DNA of 64,000 nucleotides from Clostridioides difficile CD160 (GTDB lineage: Bacteria; Bacillota; Clostridia; Peptostreptococcales; Peptostreptococcaceae): positions 1 to 64,000 of the forward strand of contig NZ_AVHW01000022.1 in NCBI RefSeq assembly GCF_000449425.2, read 5' to 3'. Position numbers and translations under genes: made by a program. Shown here piece after piece: positions 8,833-19,125 of the stretch. The notes beneath the pieces were generated by a model that made no database searches, was not told where the DNA came from, and saw only the letters and a program-made list of their open reading frames with translations. The stretch's first letter is position 1. Each line of letters begins with the position of its first letter.

Positions 8833-9813
8833 ATGATAAAAGCAATGTATTCAGGTGTAAGTGGAATGAAAGCAAATCAAACAAAGCTAGATGTAATAGG
8901 TAACAATGTAGCAAATGCAGGTACTACTGCTTTTAAGAAAAGTTCTGCTAGAATAACAGATTCATTTTACCAAACTGTACTATATGCAAGTGCTCCAACA
9001 GCCGCATTAGGGGGAACAAACTTAGGACAAGTAGGTGTAGGTAGTAAGATATCAAGTATAAATAAAAGTATGATACAAGGAAATGTACAACCAACTAATA
9101 GACCATCAGATTTAATGATAGATGGAGAGGGGTATCTTCCAGTAGTAAGGCAAGGAACAGTTATGTATACAAGAGATGGTTCTTTTAACTTAGATACAGG
9201 ATTTAAAGCAGCAGCTGGACCTTTGCAAAATATCAAAGGTGGAAGACTTGTAAATGGTGATGGGTATATGTTACAAGGCGAGGTTTATAAGGGTACGTAT
9301 GATGCTGCTACTGGTGAATTTACTAAAAATGCTACTGCAGAAGGAAAAGAACCTATTGTAATACCACTTCAAAGCGTAAGTCCTAAAGATGGAACAGTCC
9401 AAAATGTACTAGAGTACAATATATCAAAGGATGGTACTGTAGAATTTTTATTAAGTGATGGTCAAAGAACACAGTTTGTATATCCTATACCTGATGGTAA
9501 AAAAGTAGGAGATGCATCTGGTTTAAATATTAATGATGGTAAGATTCAAAAAGTACAAACATATGCATTCCAAAATCCTGCAGGACTAGATTCAGAGGGA
9601 GGAAACTTATGTAAACCATCAGCAAACTCAGGAGACCCACAAATAGCAGGAGCTACAGGAACAATAATACAAGGAGCAATAGAAGCTTCCAATGTAGACA
9701 TAGCAGAAGAATTCACAGAAATGATAATAGCAAGTAGGTCTTTCCAAGCAAACAGCAAAATAATATCAACATCAGATGAAATACTTCAAGAAATAATAAG
9801 TCTTAAGAGATAG
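8833..9813 (+). CDS. flgE: flagellar hook protein FlgE
   Basis: FlgE builds the flexible hook. The 326-residue protein has the axial N-terminal motif GNNVANAGTTAFKKSSARI and a C-terminal heptad region (SNVDIAEEFTEMIIASRSFQ). It is shorter than many FlgE proteins because the surface-exposed middle domain is small. It sits in the usual flgD-flgE-flbD-motA order. Confidence 0.95.
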   Translation: MIKAMYSGVSGMKANQTKLDVIGNNVANAGTTAFKKSSARITDSFYQTVLYASAPTAALGGTNLGQVGVGSKISSINKSMIQGNVQPTNRPSDLMIDGEGYLPVVRQGTVMYTRDGSFNLDTGFKAAAGPLQNIKGGRLVNGDGYMLQGEVYKGTYDAATGEFTKNATAEGKEPIVIPLQSVSPKDGTVQNVLEYNISKDGTVEFLLSDGQRTQFVYPIPDGKKVGDASGLNINDGKIQKVQTYAFQNPAGLDSEGGNLCKPSANSGDPQIAGATGTIIQGAIEASNVDIAEEFTEMIIASRSFQANSKIISTSDEILQEIISLKR

Positions 9814-9825
9814 TAGGTACATATT

Positions 9826-10029
9826 ATGATAAGAGTAACCGATTTAAACGGAAGAAGCTACATATTAAATTCAGACCTTATAGTAAGAATTGACTCAGTG
9901 CCAGAAAGCAGAATACTCCTTACAACAGGAGAAAAAAACCTTGTAAAAGAGTCAGTAGACGAGATAGTAGATAAAGTAGTAAAGTACAAAAGGAAAATAA
10001 ATGTAGGTTATATTAGGAGCGAGAAATAA
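9826..10029 (+). CDS. flbD: flagellar protein FlbD
   Basis: This is a 67-residue FlbD/SwrD-family protein beginning MIRVTDLNGRSYILNSDLI, the family signature. In Bacillus the homologue raises motor power, which fits its position immediately before motA and motB. Its stop overlaps the motA start by one base (TAATG). Confidence 0.9.
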   Translation: MIRVTDLNGRSYILNSDLIVRIDSVPESRILLTTGEKNLVKESVDEIVDKVVKYKRKINVGYIRSEK

Positions 10030-10847
10030 TGAAAAAAACAGATTCACTGACATTTATTGGACTAATATTATCTACAGTATTAGTTTTATTTGGAGCAGTA
10101 AAAGGTAGTAGTTCAGGGTTAAAAAGTTTCTTTGATTTTGCATCAATATTAATCACAGTATTTGGGTCGTTTGGAGCTTTAATGATTACATTTACCTTTG
10201 ATGATATAAAACTTATAAAGAATGCACTACAATACTCATTTAAGACAATGAGTGTATCAAAATTAGACTTATTAAATCAATTTAAAACACTTTCTAAAAA
10301 AGCTAGAAAAGAAGGTCTTCTATCAATAGAAAGTGATGTTATGAAAATACAAGACCCATTCATGAAAAAAGGATTAGAGCTATGTATTGATGGTTTGGAA
10401 GTAAATGAGATAAGGTCTATATTAGAATTGGAGATAGATTCTATCGAAGATACAAATAATAGGTATTCTAAGATATTTAAAACTTGGGGTACTTTTGCGC
10501 CTGCGTTTGGGATGCTGGGGACTTTAATAGGTCTTATACAAATGCTATCAGACCTTACATCTCCAGACTTAATAGCATCTGGTATGGGAAAGGCATTAAT
10601 TACAACATTCTATGGCTCTTTACTTGCTAATATCGCTTTGAATCCAATTGCATATAATATAGATGAAAAAACAGAAAAAGAAGTTTATGTGAAGGAAATG
10701 ATGCTTGAAGGAATAATAAGCATACAATCTGGTGAAAGCAGTATAGTGGTTGAAGAGCGTTTAGCAACATACCTTTCAAGAAGTGAGAGATTACAGTTTA
10801 CAAAATCCAATAAAAATACAGAAAGAGCAATGAGTAATGGGGCGTAA
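10029..10847 (+). CDS. motA: flagellar motor stator protein MotA
   Basis: MotA forms the ion-driven stator with MotB. The 272-residue protein has four membrane segments, near residues 7-25, 33-55, 150-172 and 183-203, with a large cytoplasmic loop between the second and third. The conserved FAPAFGMLGTLIGLIQML block is in the third. The start ATG overlaps the flbD stop, and the 3' end overlaps motB by 11 bases. Confidence 0.95.
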   Translation: MKKTDSLTFIGLILSTVLVLFGAVKGSSSGLKSFFDFASILITVFGSFGALMITFTFDDIKLIKNALQYSFKTMSVSKLDLLNQFKTLSKKARKEGLLSIESDVMKIQDPFMKKGLELCIDGLEVNEIRSILELEIDSIEDTNNRYSKIFKTWGTFAPAFGMLGTLIGLIQMLSDLTSPDLIASGMGKALITTFYGSLLANIALNPIAYNIDEKTEKEVYVKEMMLEGIISIQSGESSIVVEERLATYLSRSERLQFTKSNKNTERAMSNGA

Positions 10848-11532
10848 AAAAAATAAGAAAAAGGATGATATAAATCCAGATGCATGGCTAGCTACCTATG
10901 CTGATACAATAACACTTATTCTTACATTTTTCGTATTACTGTATGCTACATCAGTTGTAGATATGGAAAAATTCAAAAACATATCAAATGCGTTAAAAGG
11001 TCAGTTTTCTGGAATAAGTATGTTTAGTACAGGTTCAAGCACAAGTGAGAAATCACCAATAGATAGTACTTTAGTGGATAAAAGTGATAAGTCAAATTTA
11101 GAACAAGATTTAAAAGATAAGGTTAATAATTCTAATTTACAAAATAGTGTAACAGTTAAGGATGATAGCAGAGGGATTTTACTAGAGTTGGATGATTCAA
11201 TACTATTTGACTCTGGGATTTCGGAGTTAAAAGTCAATAGTAAAGCTACTCTCAATAAAGTATATGACATGATAAAAATGATGAAAAATAAGATAGTTAT
11301 AGAAGGTCATACTGATAATGTACCTGTAAAATCAAGTACACATGAATCCAATTGGGATTTATCTTCTAGTAGAGCAGTAAGCGTTGTAAGATACTTTGTA
11401 GAAGAAAAGGGCATGGACCCTAAACTGTTTTCAGCAACAGGATGTGGAGAGTATCAGCCTTTGGTTTCAAATGAAACAGCAAAAGGGAGAGCTGAGAATA
11501 GAAGAGTTAATATACTTATAACTATCGACTAG
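10837..11532 (+). CDS. motB: flagellar motor stator protein MotB
   Basis: MotB couples ion flow to torque and anchors the stator to peptidoglycan. The 231-residue protein has one membrane helix near residues 20-41 containing the ion-binding Asp23 (LATYADTITLIL). A C-terminal OmpA-like peptidoglycan-binding domain carries IEGHTDNVPV and AENRRVNI. The 11-base overlap with motA suggests translational coupling and equal stoichiometry. Confidence 0.95.
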   Translation: MGRKKNKKKDDINPDAWLATYADTITLILTFFVLLYATSVVDMEKFKNISNALKGQFSGISMFSTGSSTSEKSPIDSTLVDKSDKSNLEQDLKDKVNNSNLQNSVTVKDDSRGILLELDDSILFDSGISELKVNSKATLNKVYDMIKMMKNKIVIEGHTDNVPVKSSTHESNWDLSSSRAVSVVRYFVEEKGMDPKLFSATGCGEYQPLVSNETAKGRAENRRVNILITID

Positions 11533-11543
11533 GAGGAAGAGAT

Positions 11544-11987
11544 TTGTTCAAAAATAAAAAAGTTATTCTAATTATTTTGATACTAATTATTTTCTCAGCA
11601 GGAGCAGGATTTTTTTTATTAGGTGAAGGTGGAAATAAGCAAGTTGATAAGATTATAGGTTTGTTTATTCCAACAGGAAAAGATAAAAATGAAATAAAAA
11701 CAGAAAATCTTGATTTAGAAGAAATGGTATTGAAACTAGCTGATGAAGGTGTAAGATATCTAAAAGTATCAATAACTGTATCTTATGATTCTTCATATAA
11801 AGATATAGAAAAAAATACACCTTTAATTAGAGACAATATCATAAATTGCCTTATGGCAAAAAGAGCAGATGATTTTGCTGCTGAGAATTTAAATAACATA
11901 AAAGAAGAGATAAAAAATACACTAAATACAAACCTAGGTGGAAATGTAATTCAAAATATATATTTTACAAATATAGTAGTGCAATAA
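11544..11987 (+). CDS. fliL: flagellar basal body protein FliL
   Basis: FliL surrounds and stabilises the stator units. The 147-residue protein has an N-terminal membrane helix (residues about 7-27) and a periplasm-facing domain with YLKVSITVSYD. The start is TTG at 11544, supported by an AGGAGGA ribosome site that overlaps the motB stop. Confidence 0.9.
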   Translation: MFKNKKVILIILILIIFSAGAGFFLLGEGGNKQVDKIIGLFIPTGKDKNEIKTENLDLEEMVLKLADEGVRYLKVSITVSYDSSYKDIEKNTPLIRDNIINCLMAKRADDFAAENLNNIKEEIKNTLNTNLGGNVIQNIYFTNIVVQ

Positions 11988-12000
11988 AGGATGGTAAGAC

Positions 12001-12375
12001 ATGATACTTTATTTATTAAAGATATTAATATGTATTCCAATAATTTTAATATTGATAGTCTTATCTTTAAAAATTAGCCAAGGAAGTTTATTAAAAAAAT
12101 ACAATGATAAATATGTAAAAATATTAGATATTGTAAGTATAAATAAAAATAATAGCATAATAATTTTGAAGATAGGTGAAGAAGGATGCATTGTTGCATC
12201 TTCTTCGTCTAGTATGGATAAGATAAAAGATTTGACCAAGGAAGAAATATCAAAAATAGAAGATGATATTAAAGAAAGAAATTTTAAAATTCAAGATTTT
12301 AAAATGGAAAGAATTAAAACAAAATATGATTTCAGTAGATATATTGGAAAATTTACAAAAAAGGAAGATAAGTAA
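12001..12375 (+). CDS. fliZ: flagellar biosynthesis protein FliO/FliZ
   Basis: A 124-residue protein with one N-terminal membrane helix (residues about 2-22) and a small cytoplasmic domain with a beta-rich core (VKILDIVSINKNNSIIILKIG). FliO-type proteins help assemble the FliP pore. The call rests on topology and on its place immediately before fliP, since the family diverges quickly; the C. difficile locus calls it fliZ. Its stop abuts the fliP ATG. Confidence 0.8.
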   Translation: MILYLLKILICIPIILILIVLSLKISQGSLLKKYNDKYVKILDIVSINKNNSIIILKIGEEGCIVASSSSSMDKIKDLTKEEISKIEDDIKERNFKIQDFKMERIKTKYDFSRYIGKFTKKEDK

Positions 12376-13041
12376 ATGGAACTATTATCAAAATTACCTT
12401 TGGCTGATGTACCATATACAAGTTCAATGCAATTGTTTTTATTTTTAACTGCATTAATGTTTTTACCATTTGTAATGTTTATGATGACAAGCTTTGTCAG
12501 AATAGTTATAAGTTTATCATTTTTAAAATCAGCATTAGGAGCACAGCAGGCAATTCCAAGTCAAGTTTTGGTAGGGCTTGCAATAGTATTGACAATATTT
12601 ATAATGAGACCAGTATTAAATGAAATAAACGAAAAGGCATTACAACCATATATTAAAGAAGAAATTACTATGGAAAAAGCTATGAAGGAAGCGGAAGGAC
12701 CTATTAAAGAGTTTTTATTGAAGCAAACTAGACAAACAGACTTAGATTTATTTGTGGAACAAGCTGGTTTAAAAGAAAAAAAATTAACTCGTGAAAACAT
12801 ACCATTATCTGTTGTAGTTCCAGCATTTGCTATAAGTGAATTAAAAACTGCTTTTCAAATAGGATTTTTAATATACATACCATTTTTGATAATAGACCTT
12901 GTTGTTGCAAGTGTTCTAATGTCTATGGGGATGTTTATGTTGCCTCCAGTTATGATATCATTACCATTTAAGTTACTATTATTTGTAATGGTGGATGGAT
13001 GGAATTTGATAGTAAAAACATTGATATTGGGATTTGGATAG
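12376..13041 (+). CDS. fliP: flagellar export gate protein FliP
   Basis: FliP is the main pore subunit of the flagellar export gate. The 221-residue protein has about four membrane helices. It carries the family motifs MMTSFVRIVISLSFLKSALG and VVPAFAISELKTAFQIGF. No cleavable signal peptide is obvious. The start directly follows the fliZ stop. Confidence 0.96.
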   Translation: MELLSKLPLADVPYTSSMQLFLFLTALMFLPFVMFMMTSFVRIVISLSFLKSALGAQQAIPSQVLVGLAIVLTIFIMRPVLNEINEKALQPYIKEEITMEKAMKEAEGPIKEFLLKQTRQTDLDLFVEQAGLKEKKLTRENIPLSVVVPAFAISELKTAFQIGFLIYIPFLIIDLVVASVLMSMGMFMLPPVMISLPFKLLLFVMVDGWNLIVKTLILGFG

Positions 13042-13053
13042 GAGAAAAATAGT

Positions 13054-13323
13054 ATGAGTGAATTTATGATAATGAGTGTTCTTAAAAATGGAATGTTTAC
13101 AGGGGCTATGATTGCAGCTCCAGTACTAATTGTTTCTCTTGTAGTTGGACTTTTAATTAGTGTGTTTCAAGCTACAACTCAAATCCAGGAGCAAACATTG
13201 ACTTTTGTACCAAAACTGATAGCAATTCTTTTAGTAGTAGCTATTGGTGGAAGCTGGATGTTACATACTCTTATTAGTTTTACTTCTGAGATATTTAATA
13301 TGATATCTCTTATAACTAAGTAG
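13054..13323 (+). CDS. fliQ: flagellar export gate protein FliQ
   Basis: FliQ packs around the FliP/FliR pore. The 89-residue protein has two membrane helices (about 17-38 and 52-74) and the motif PVLIVSLVVGLLISVFQATT. Size and position between fliP and fliR are canonical. Confidence 0.95.
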   Translation: MSEFMIMSVLKNGMFTGAMIAAPVLIVSLVVGLLISVFQATTQIQEQTLTFVPKLIAILLVVAIGGSWMLHTLISFTSEIFNMISLITK

Positions 13324-13334
13324 GTAGGGTACAT

Positions 13335-15149
13335 ATGATTTTTGTATTTATTAGAATAGTAGCCTTTTTTGGAACGTTGAGAATACTATTTCCAGCTGGT
13401 ACACCTGCTTTATTTAAGTCAATTTTTGCAATCATTATATCAATACTGATTTCAAGTACTATACAAATTGAATATGTTGCAAATATAGATAATATTATAA
13501 TGTTTACGTTATATGGAATAAATGAAACTATAACAGGTATTATACTTGGATATATAACTAATCTGTGTTTTTATAGTATCAGAATGGCTGGTTCTATGAT
13601 GGACCAACAGATGGGATTGTCAATGATTAATATGTTTGACCCAAACTCAATGACTCAGACAACTTTAATCGACAATCTTATGAACTGGACAGCGCTAATG
13701 ATATTTTTTAGCATGGATGGACATCATATTTTAATTCGAGGTATAAGGTATAGTTTCGAGTTAATTCCAATAGGAAAATCATTTGTAGATAATAATATAG
13801 ACTATATAATAAACATATTTGTACAGTGCTTTATAACTGGATTCAAAATAGCAATACCTATCGTGCTTTGTCTGCTTATGGCAGATTTTATCTTAGGACT
13901 TATATCAAGAAGTGTTCCCCAACTAAATGTAATGATAGTTGGTATGCCATTAAAAATATTGGTTGGTATAGCCTTATTTATCATATCAATACCTTTAATA
14001 GTTAGCCAGATAAGTCATCTACTTAGTCAAATACCAAAGATGTATGAGGGAACATTTGCTCTGGCTCCAATGTTTTTTATGGGTTCAACAGATAAGACAG
14101 AAGAAGCTACTCCAAAGAAAAAGGGTGAACAAAGAAAAAAGGGTAATATAGCAAAAAGTAGAGAATTACCCGTTGCAATGACTCTATTTGCATTCACTTT
14201 ATTAGTTCCTACATTATTTTCATATGTAGTGGATACACTTAAATCTTCACTCAATTATTTTTTAAATGTGAATTTTTATATGAACATAAATTATTCAAAT
14301 TTAGAAAACTTAATTATAGTGGGATTAATGGATTTTTTTAAGACATTTTTGCCAATAGCTATTCCATTCTTGGTTTTAGGTGTAGTAGCTAACTTATTTC
14401 AAGTAGGAATCTTGTTTACTGGAGAAACTTTGAAACCAAATTTATCAAAATTAAATCCTGTTAGTGGATTTAAAAATATGTTTTCTATGAGAAGCTTATC
14501 AACTTTAATAAAAGATACAGCAATAATATCTGTATTAGCTTATATAGGATATACATTTTTTCAAGATAATTACTTAGATATATTAAAGCTAGGTAACATA
14601 TACCTACCTAGTTTAATGTATACAGTTAAAGATTTAGTATATTCCATATTAAGTAAAATTTGTATAGCTATGGTAGTTATAGCAGTCGCAGACTATTTTT
14701 ATCAAAGATATAGCCATAAAAAGCAATTGAGAATGACAAAACAAGAAGTTAAAGATGAATATAAAAACGCAGAGGGAGACCCAGAAATAAAAGCTAAGAT
14801 AAAACAAAAGCAAAGGCAAATTTCATCCCAAAGGACTATGCAAGCAGTCCCAAGTGCCACTGTAATAGTAACCAATCCGACCCACTTATCTATAGCAGTA
14901 AGGTATGAAAAAGGGAAGGACCAAGCTCCAGTAGTAGTGGCAAAAGGTGCAGACTATTTAGCCTTTAAAATAAGAGAAATAGCAAAGGGAAATGACATCC
15001 CTATAATAGAAAATAAACCTATAGCTAGGTTGTTATATAAACAAGTAGAAATAGACCAAGAAATTCCAGAGGACATGTATCAAGCTTTTGCAGAAATATT
15101 AGTAGCAGTATATAAAATCAAAAATAGATACAAAGTCCCAAAAAGGTAG
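13335..15149 (+). CDS. flhB: FliR-FlhB fusion export gate protein
   Basis: A single 604-residue protein joins FliR (about residues 1-250, multiple membrane helices) to FlhB (about 251-604). The FlhB part starts near STDKTEEATPKKKGEQRKK and has four helices. Its cytoplasmic domain carries the self-cleaving NPTH motif at residues 514-517, with cleavage expected after Asn514. FlhB controls the switch from rod/hook to filament export, together with FliK. Fusion of the two genes is known in some clostridia. Confidence 0.95.
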   Translation: MIFVFIRIVAFFGTLRILFPAGTPALFKSIFAIIISILISSTIQIEYVANIDNIIMFTLYGINETITGIILGYITNLCFYSIRMAGSMMDQQMGLSMINMFDPNSMTQTTLIDNLMNWTALMIFFSMDGHHILIRGIRYSFELIPIGKSFVDNNIDYIINIFVQCFITGFKIAIPIVLCLLMADFILGLISRSVPQLNVMIVGMPLKILVGIALFIISIPLIVSQISHLLSQIPKMYEGTFALAPMFFMGSTDKTEEATPKKKGEQRKKGNIAKSRELPVAMTLFAFTLLVPTLFSYVVDTLKSSLNYFLNVNFYMNINYSNLENLIIVGLMDFFKTFLPIAIPFLVLGVVANLFQVGILFTGETLKPNLSKLNPVSGFKNMFSMRSLSTLIKDTAIISVLAYIGYTFFQDNYLDILKLGNIYLPSLMYTVKDLVYSILSKICIAMVVIAVADYFYQRYSHKKQLRMTKQEVKDEYKNAEGDPEIKAKIKQKQRQISSQRTMQAVPSATVIVTNPTHLSIAVRYEKGKDQAPVVVAKGADYLAFKIREIAKGNDIPIIENKPIARLLYKQVEIDQEIPEDMYQAFAEILVAVYKIKNRYKVPKR

Positions 15150-15157
15150 GATAAGTA

Positions 15158-17233
15158 ATGAATAAGTTTAATCTAAAGGAAAATATGGATGTAATAGTGG
15201 CTTTTGGTGTTGTAGGAATTGTCCTTATGATGATAGTGCCATTACCTACATTTATATTAGATATTTTACTGGCAATTAACATAAGTTTATCTGTGCTAAT
15301 TTTATTAATGACATTATTTACAACTAATGTACTTGATTTATCTATATTTCCAACAGTGTTACTTGTTACAACACTATTTAGACTGGGATTGAATCTTTCA
15401 TCAACTAGATTGATTCTAACTCAGGGATATGCAGGTGAAGTTATAGAGGCATTTGGAAGTTTTGTTGTAGGTGGAAATTACGTAGTAGGAATAATTATAT
15501 TCCTAATTATATTAATTGTTCAATTTGTTGTTATAACTAATGGTTCTGGAAGAGTATCTGAAGTAACAGCTAGATTTACGTTAGATGCCATGCCAGGTAA
15601 GCAGATGAGTATAGATGCAGATTTAAATGCAGGAGTTATAGATGATAAAACTGCTAGAAAAAGAAGAAAAGAACTTCAACAAGAAGCTGATTTTTATGGT
15701 TCTATGGATGGTGCAAATAAGTTTGTAAAAGGAGATGCTATAGCAGGTCTTATAGTAACTGCAATAAATATTATAGGAGGAATTGTAATAGGCGCTGTAA
15801 TGCTAAATATGACTCTTATGGGTGCAGCACAAACATATGTAAGGCTTACTATAGGGGATGGTCTTGTAAGTCAGATACCAGCTCTATTAATATCAACATC
15901 AGCAGGGATAATTGTAACAAGAGCTTCTACTGATGAAAATTTTGGTGGATTAGTAGGTAAACAATTAACAGCAATACCAAAGGCAATAATGATGACTGGA
16001 TGTGTTTTAATTGTACTTGGTATGATGCCAGGACTACCTAAACCAGCATTTTTTTCACTGGGTATAGGTGCAATAGCAGCAGGTTATTTTTTAGGAAGAG
16101 AAAAGAAAGATACTTTAGAAGATTTAGAGTTTGAAAAACCTGATATGGTAAATCCAGATAAAAATGAAGTAGAAGATGTAACAAACTTAATAAATGTAGA
16201 ATCTATAGAAGTAGAAATTGGATATGGATTAATATCTTTGGCTGATGAATCAGCAGGAGGAGACTTACTTCAGAGAATAGCATCAATAAGAAGACAGTGT
16301 GCTATCGACATGGGTATAGTTGTACAACCTATAAGAATAAGAGATAATTTACAATTAAATCCAAACCAATACAATATAAAGATAAAAGGCAATGTAGTTG
16401 GTGGGTACGAGATAATGCCTAATATGGTTTTATGTATGGACCCTATGAATCAAGGCTTTAATATATTTGGAATAAAGACAATTGAGCCTACTTTTGGAAT
16501 AGAAGCACTTTGGATAGAAAGTGACAAGGTAGAAGATGCAGAGTTAAAAGGTTATACAGTGGTAGATTCATCTACAATACTTATAACTCACTTACTAGAT
16601 ATAATAAAATCCAATGCACATGAGTTATTGGGAAGACAAGAAGTTAAGACTATTATAGATGCAGCAAGAGAAAATTATAGTGCTGTAGTTGATGAGTTAA
16701 TACCAGACTTAATGACACTTGGTGAAGTTCAAAAAGTACTTAAAAATCTGTTAAGAGAAAAAGTAAATATAAAGGATAGGGTTACAATACTTGAAACACT
16801 TGCAGACCAGTCTAGAAACACCAAAGATATAGAGCTTCTTACTGAATATGTGAGAATAGCTTTGGCTAGAAGTATTTGTACAAATTTGGTAGATGAAGAC
16901 AAGTCAATTACAGTGGCTACATTGTCTCCAGAAACGGAGGAATTAGTATCTAATAATTTACAGAGGTCTGTAAATGGAACATATCCAGCCGTTGACCCAG
17001 AAAACACAAACAAAATATTTGAGAGTATACAAGATGTAATGAGTAATGTATATTTCAATCATAATATACCAGTAATAGTAGTATCACCAAAGATAAGAGC
17101 ACCATTTAGAAAATTAGTTGAGCTTGTATATCCTAATTTGACTGTATTATCATTAAACGAAATACCTAACGATGTTAAAATCAAAGCAGAAGGTGTGGTG
17201 AGCATATATGATGACGAAAAAGTATACAGCTGA
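15158..17233 (+). CDS. flhA: flagellar export gate protein FlhA
   Basis: FlhA is the large gate subunit that binds chaperone-substrate complexes and uses the proton gradient. The 691-residue protein has about eight N-terminal membrane helices (to residue about 310). The conserved loop RFTLDAMPGKQMSIDADLNA lies between them. The C-terminal half is the cytoplasmic ring domain. Its end overlaps flhF by 26 bases. Confidence 0.97.
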   Translation: MNKFNLKENMDVIVAFGVVGIVLMMIVPLPTFILDILLAINISLSVLILLMTLFTTNVLDLSIFPTVLLVTTLFRLGLNLSSTRLILTQGYAGEVIEAFGSFVVGGNYVVGIIIFLIILIVQFVVITNGSGRVSEVTARFTLDAMPGKQMSIDADLNAGVIDDKTARKRRKELQQEADFYGSMDGANKFVKGDAIAGLIVTAINIIGGIVIGAVMLNMTLMGAAQTYVRLTIGDGLVSQIPALLISTSAGIIVTRASTDENFGGLVGKQLTAIPKAIMMTGCVLIVLGMMPGLPKPAFFSLGIGAIAAGYFLGREKKDTLEDLEFEKPDMVNPDKNEVEDVTNLINVESIEVEIGYGLISLADESAGGDLLQRIASIRRQCAIDMGIVVQPIRIRDNLQLNPNQYNIKIKGNVVGGYEIMPNMVLCMDPMNQGFNIFGIKTIEPTFGIEALWIESDKVEDAELKGYTVVDSSTILITHLLDIIKSNAHELLGRQEVKTIIDAARENYSAVVDELIPDLMTLGEVQKVLKNLLREKVNIKDRVTILETLADQSRNTKDIELLTEYVRIALARSICTNLVDEDKSITVATLSPETEELVSNNLQRSVNGTYPAVDPENTNKIFESIQDVMSNVYFNHNIPVIVVSPKIRAPFRKLVELVYPNLTVLSLNEIPNDVKIKAEGVVSIYDDEKVYS

Positions 17234-18224
17234 TACAATTCAGGATGCTATGAATCTAGCCAAAATGGAATTAGGTGACAATATTACATTAATAGATAAA
17301 AAAGAAGTAAGAAAATCTGGCATACGAGGTATTTTTTCAAAGAAAGATATTGAATTAACTGTTGGATGGGAAAAGAGAGATAATATAGAACAAAAAGATT
17401 TAAAACGAGAGATAGAACAGTTAAAGTCAATTATAAGTAACATGGGGTTTGATAGTAAAAATGATAATGATATAGACAAAATATGTAAGAATCTACTAAA
17501 TTTAGAGTTAAATGAAGAAATTGTAGACTTTATAAGAGCTGATTTACAAGAAATGAAATTTAATGGAATTGATACAAGCAAAAATTTAGTAGAAAGCCTA
17601 AAGAAAAAGATTAAAATAGAAAATCAAACAATAACTGGAAAAATTGCTCTAGTTGGACCACCAGGAGTAGGTAAAACAACTACAATAGCAAAGTTAGCTG
17701 CTAAATTAGTCTTTGAAGAAAATAAAAAAGTAGGTGTAATAACTATAGATACTTATAGGATTGGTGCTGTAGAACAGTTAAGGATATATACTGATATAAT
17801 GAATATTCCTTTTAAAGGGGTAATAAGCCCTGATGAGATGGAGTTAGCACTTGATGAGATGAAAGATTGTGATGTTGTATTGATAGATACTACAGGTAGA
17901 GGTTATAAAAATTCTATGCAAATACTGGAAATCAAAAACCTTATAGATAAAGCTGAAACTAATAATATACATTTGGTTTTGAATTGTACAACAAGAGAAA
18001 CTGATACAAAAGCTATTATAGATTCGTATAGAAATGTGAACTTTAAAAGCTTAATAATTACAAAACTAGATGAAACAAATACATATGGCTCAATATTTAA
18101 CATAATGAATTATGCACAAAAACCAATATCATATATTACAACAGGACAAAATGTTCCTGATGATATTATAAAACCTAATGAAGATAAGATTATAAGACTA
18201 CTATTAGGAGTTGAAAGTATATGA
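17208..18224 (+). CDS. flhF: flagellar SRP-like GTPase FlhF
   Basis: FlhF is an SRP-family GTPase that sets flagellar number and position. The 338-residue protein has an N-terminal basic region and a C-terminal NG domain. The P-loop GPPGVGKTTTIAKLAAKL is near residues 150-165, followed by TIDTYRIGAVEQL and the DTTGRG motif. It overlaps flhA by 26 bases and flhG by 4. Confidence 0.95.
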   Translation: MMTKKYTADTIQDAMNLAKMELGDNITLIDKKEVRKSGIRGIFSKKDIELTVGWEKRDNIEQKDLKREIEQLKSIISNMGFDSKNDNDIDKICKNLLNLELNEEIVDFIRADLQEMKFNGIDTSKNLVESLKKKIKIENQTITGKIALVGPPGVGKTTTIAKLAAKLVFEENKKVGVITIDTYRIGAVEQLRIYTDIMNIPFKGVISPDEMELALDEMKDCDVVLIDTTGRGYKNSMQILEIKNLIDKAETNNIHLVLNCTTRETDTKAIIDSYRNVNFKSLIITKLDETNTYGSIFNIMNYAQKPISYITTGQNVPDDIIKPNEDKIIRLLLGVESI

Positions 18225-19111
18225 TGGACCAAGCTCAAATCTTGAGAAAAATGGCAATCGAAAAAAAAGGACTTGATGAATCTATTACAGAGAATAGAAA
18301 TACACCTAAGATAATTACAATAGCTTCTGGTAAAGGTGGAGTTGGAAAGAGTAATCTAGCTACAAATTTGTCTATATGCTTGACTAAACTTAATAAAAAA
18401 GTTCTTATATTAGATGCAGATATAGGAATGTCTAATATAGATATAATAATGGGCGTAAATGTAAAAGGAACCATAATTGATGTAATTAATGGTGAAAAAA
18501 ATATAGAAGACATAATTTCACAGACTAAATATGGTGTAAACATAATCTCTGGAGGTTCTGCTCTTAATCATATAGAAGACTTCACAGAAACTCAAAGAAA
18601 TAAGTTTATACATAGTATAGAACAGATTCATGATGTGGATTTTATAATAATTGATACAGGAGCTGGTATGAGTAAAAGTCTATTGTCATTTATATACTGT
18701 AGTACTGAATTTTTCTTAATAACAACACCAGAACCTACATCATTGACTGATGCATACAGTCTATTAAAAGCCATAAGTAATTTTGGTATAAAGAGAAGTG
18801 CAAACATAATAATCAATAGAGTGATTAATTTAGAAGAGGCAAAAACTACATATAACAGAATAAATATGGTTGTAGATAAATTTTTAAATCTTAATTTAGA
18901 ATTGTATGGATATATAATAGAGGATAAAAAAGTGAGTGTATGTGTAAAGAAACAGATACCATTTATTCTAGAATACCCTACAAGTATTGCATCAAAATGC
19001 ATTATATCTATAGCAAAGAGAATGGTAAGTCAGCCAAAAGAACAGCAAAAAGAAGAGCTTATTGATAATAAAGGTTTACTAAGAAAAATGTTTAGTATAT
19101 TTAAAAGCTAA
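18221..19111 (+). CDS. flhG: MinD-like ATPase FlhG (FleN)
   Basis: FlhG limits flagellar number by stimulating the FlhF GTPase. The 296-residue ParA/MinD-type ATPase has the deviant Walker A ASGKGGVGKSNLATNLS near residues 35-50 and LDADIGMSNID downstream. The C-terminal stretch ends in a basic, possibly amphipathic helix (LRKMFSIFKS). Translation is coupled to flhF by an ATGA overlap. Confidence 0.95.
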   Translation: MMDQAQILRKMAIEKKGLDESITENRNTPKIITIASGKGGVGKSNLATNLSICLTKLNKKVLILDADIGMSNIDIIMGVNVKGTIIDVINGEKNIEDIISQTKYGVNIISGGSALNHIEDFTETQRNKFIHSIEQIHDVDFIIIDTGAGMSKSLLSFIYCSTEFFLITTPEPTSLTDAYSLLKAISNFGIKRSANIIINRVINLEEAKTTYNRINMVVDKFLNLNLELYGYIIEDKKVSVCVKKQIPFILEYPTSIASKCIISIAKRMVSQPKEQQKEELIDNKGLLRKMFSIFKS

Positions 19112-19125
19112 GGAGGCGTAATTTA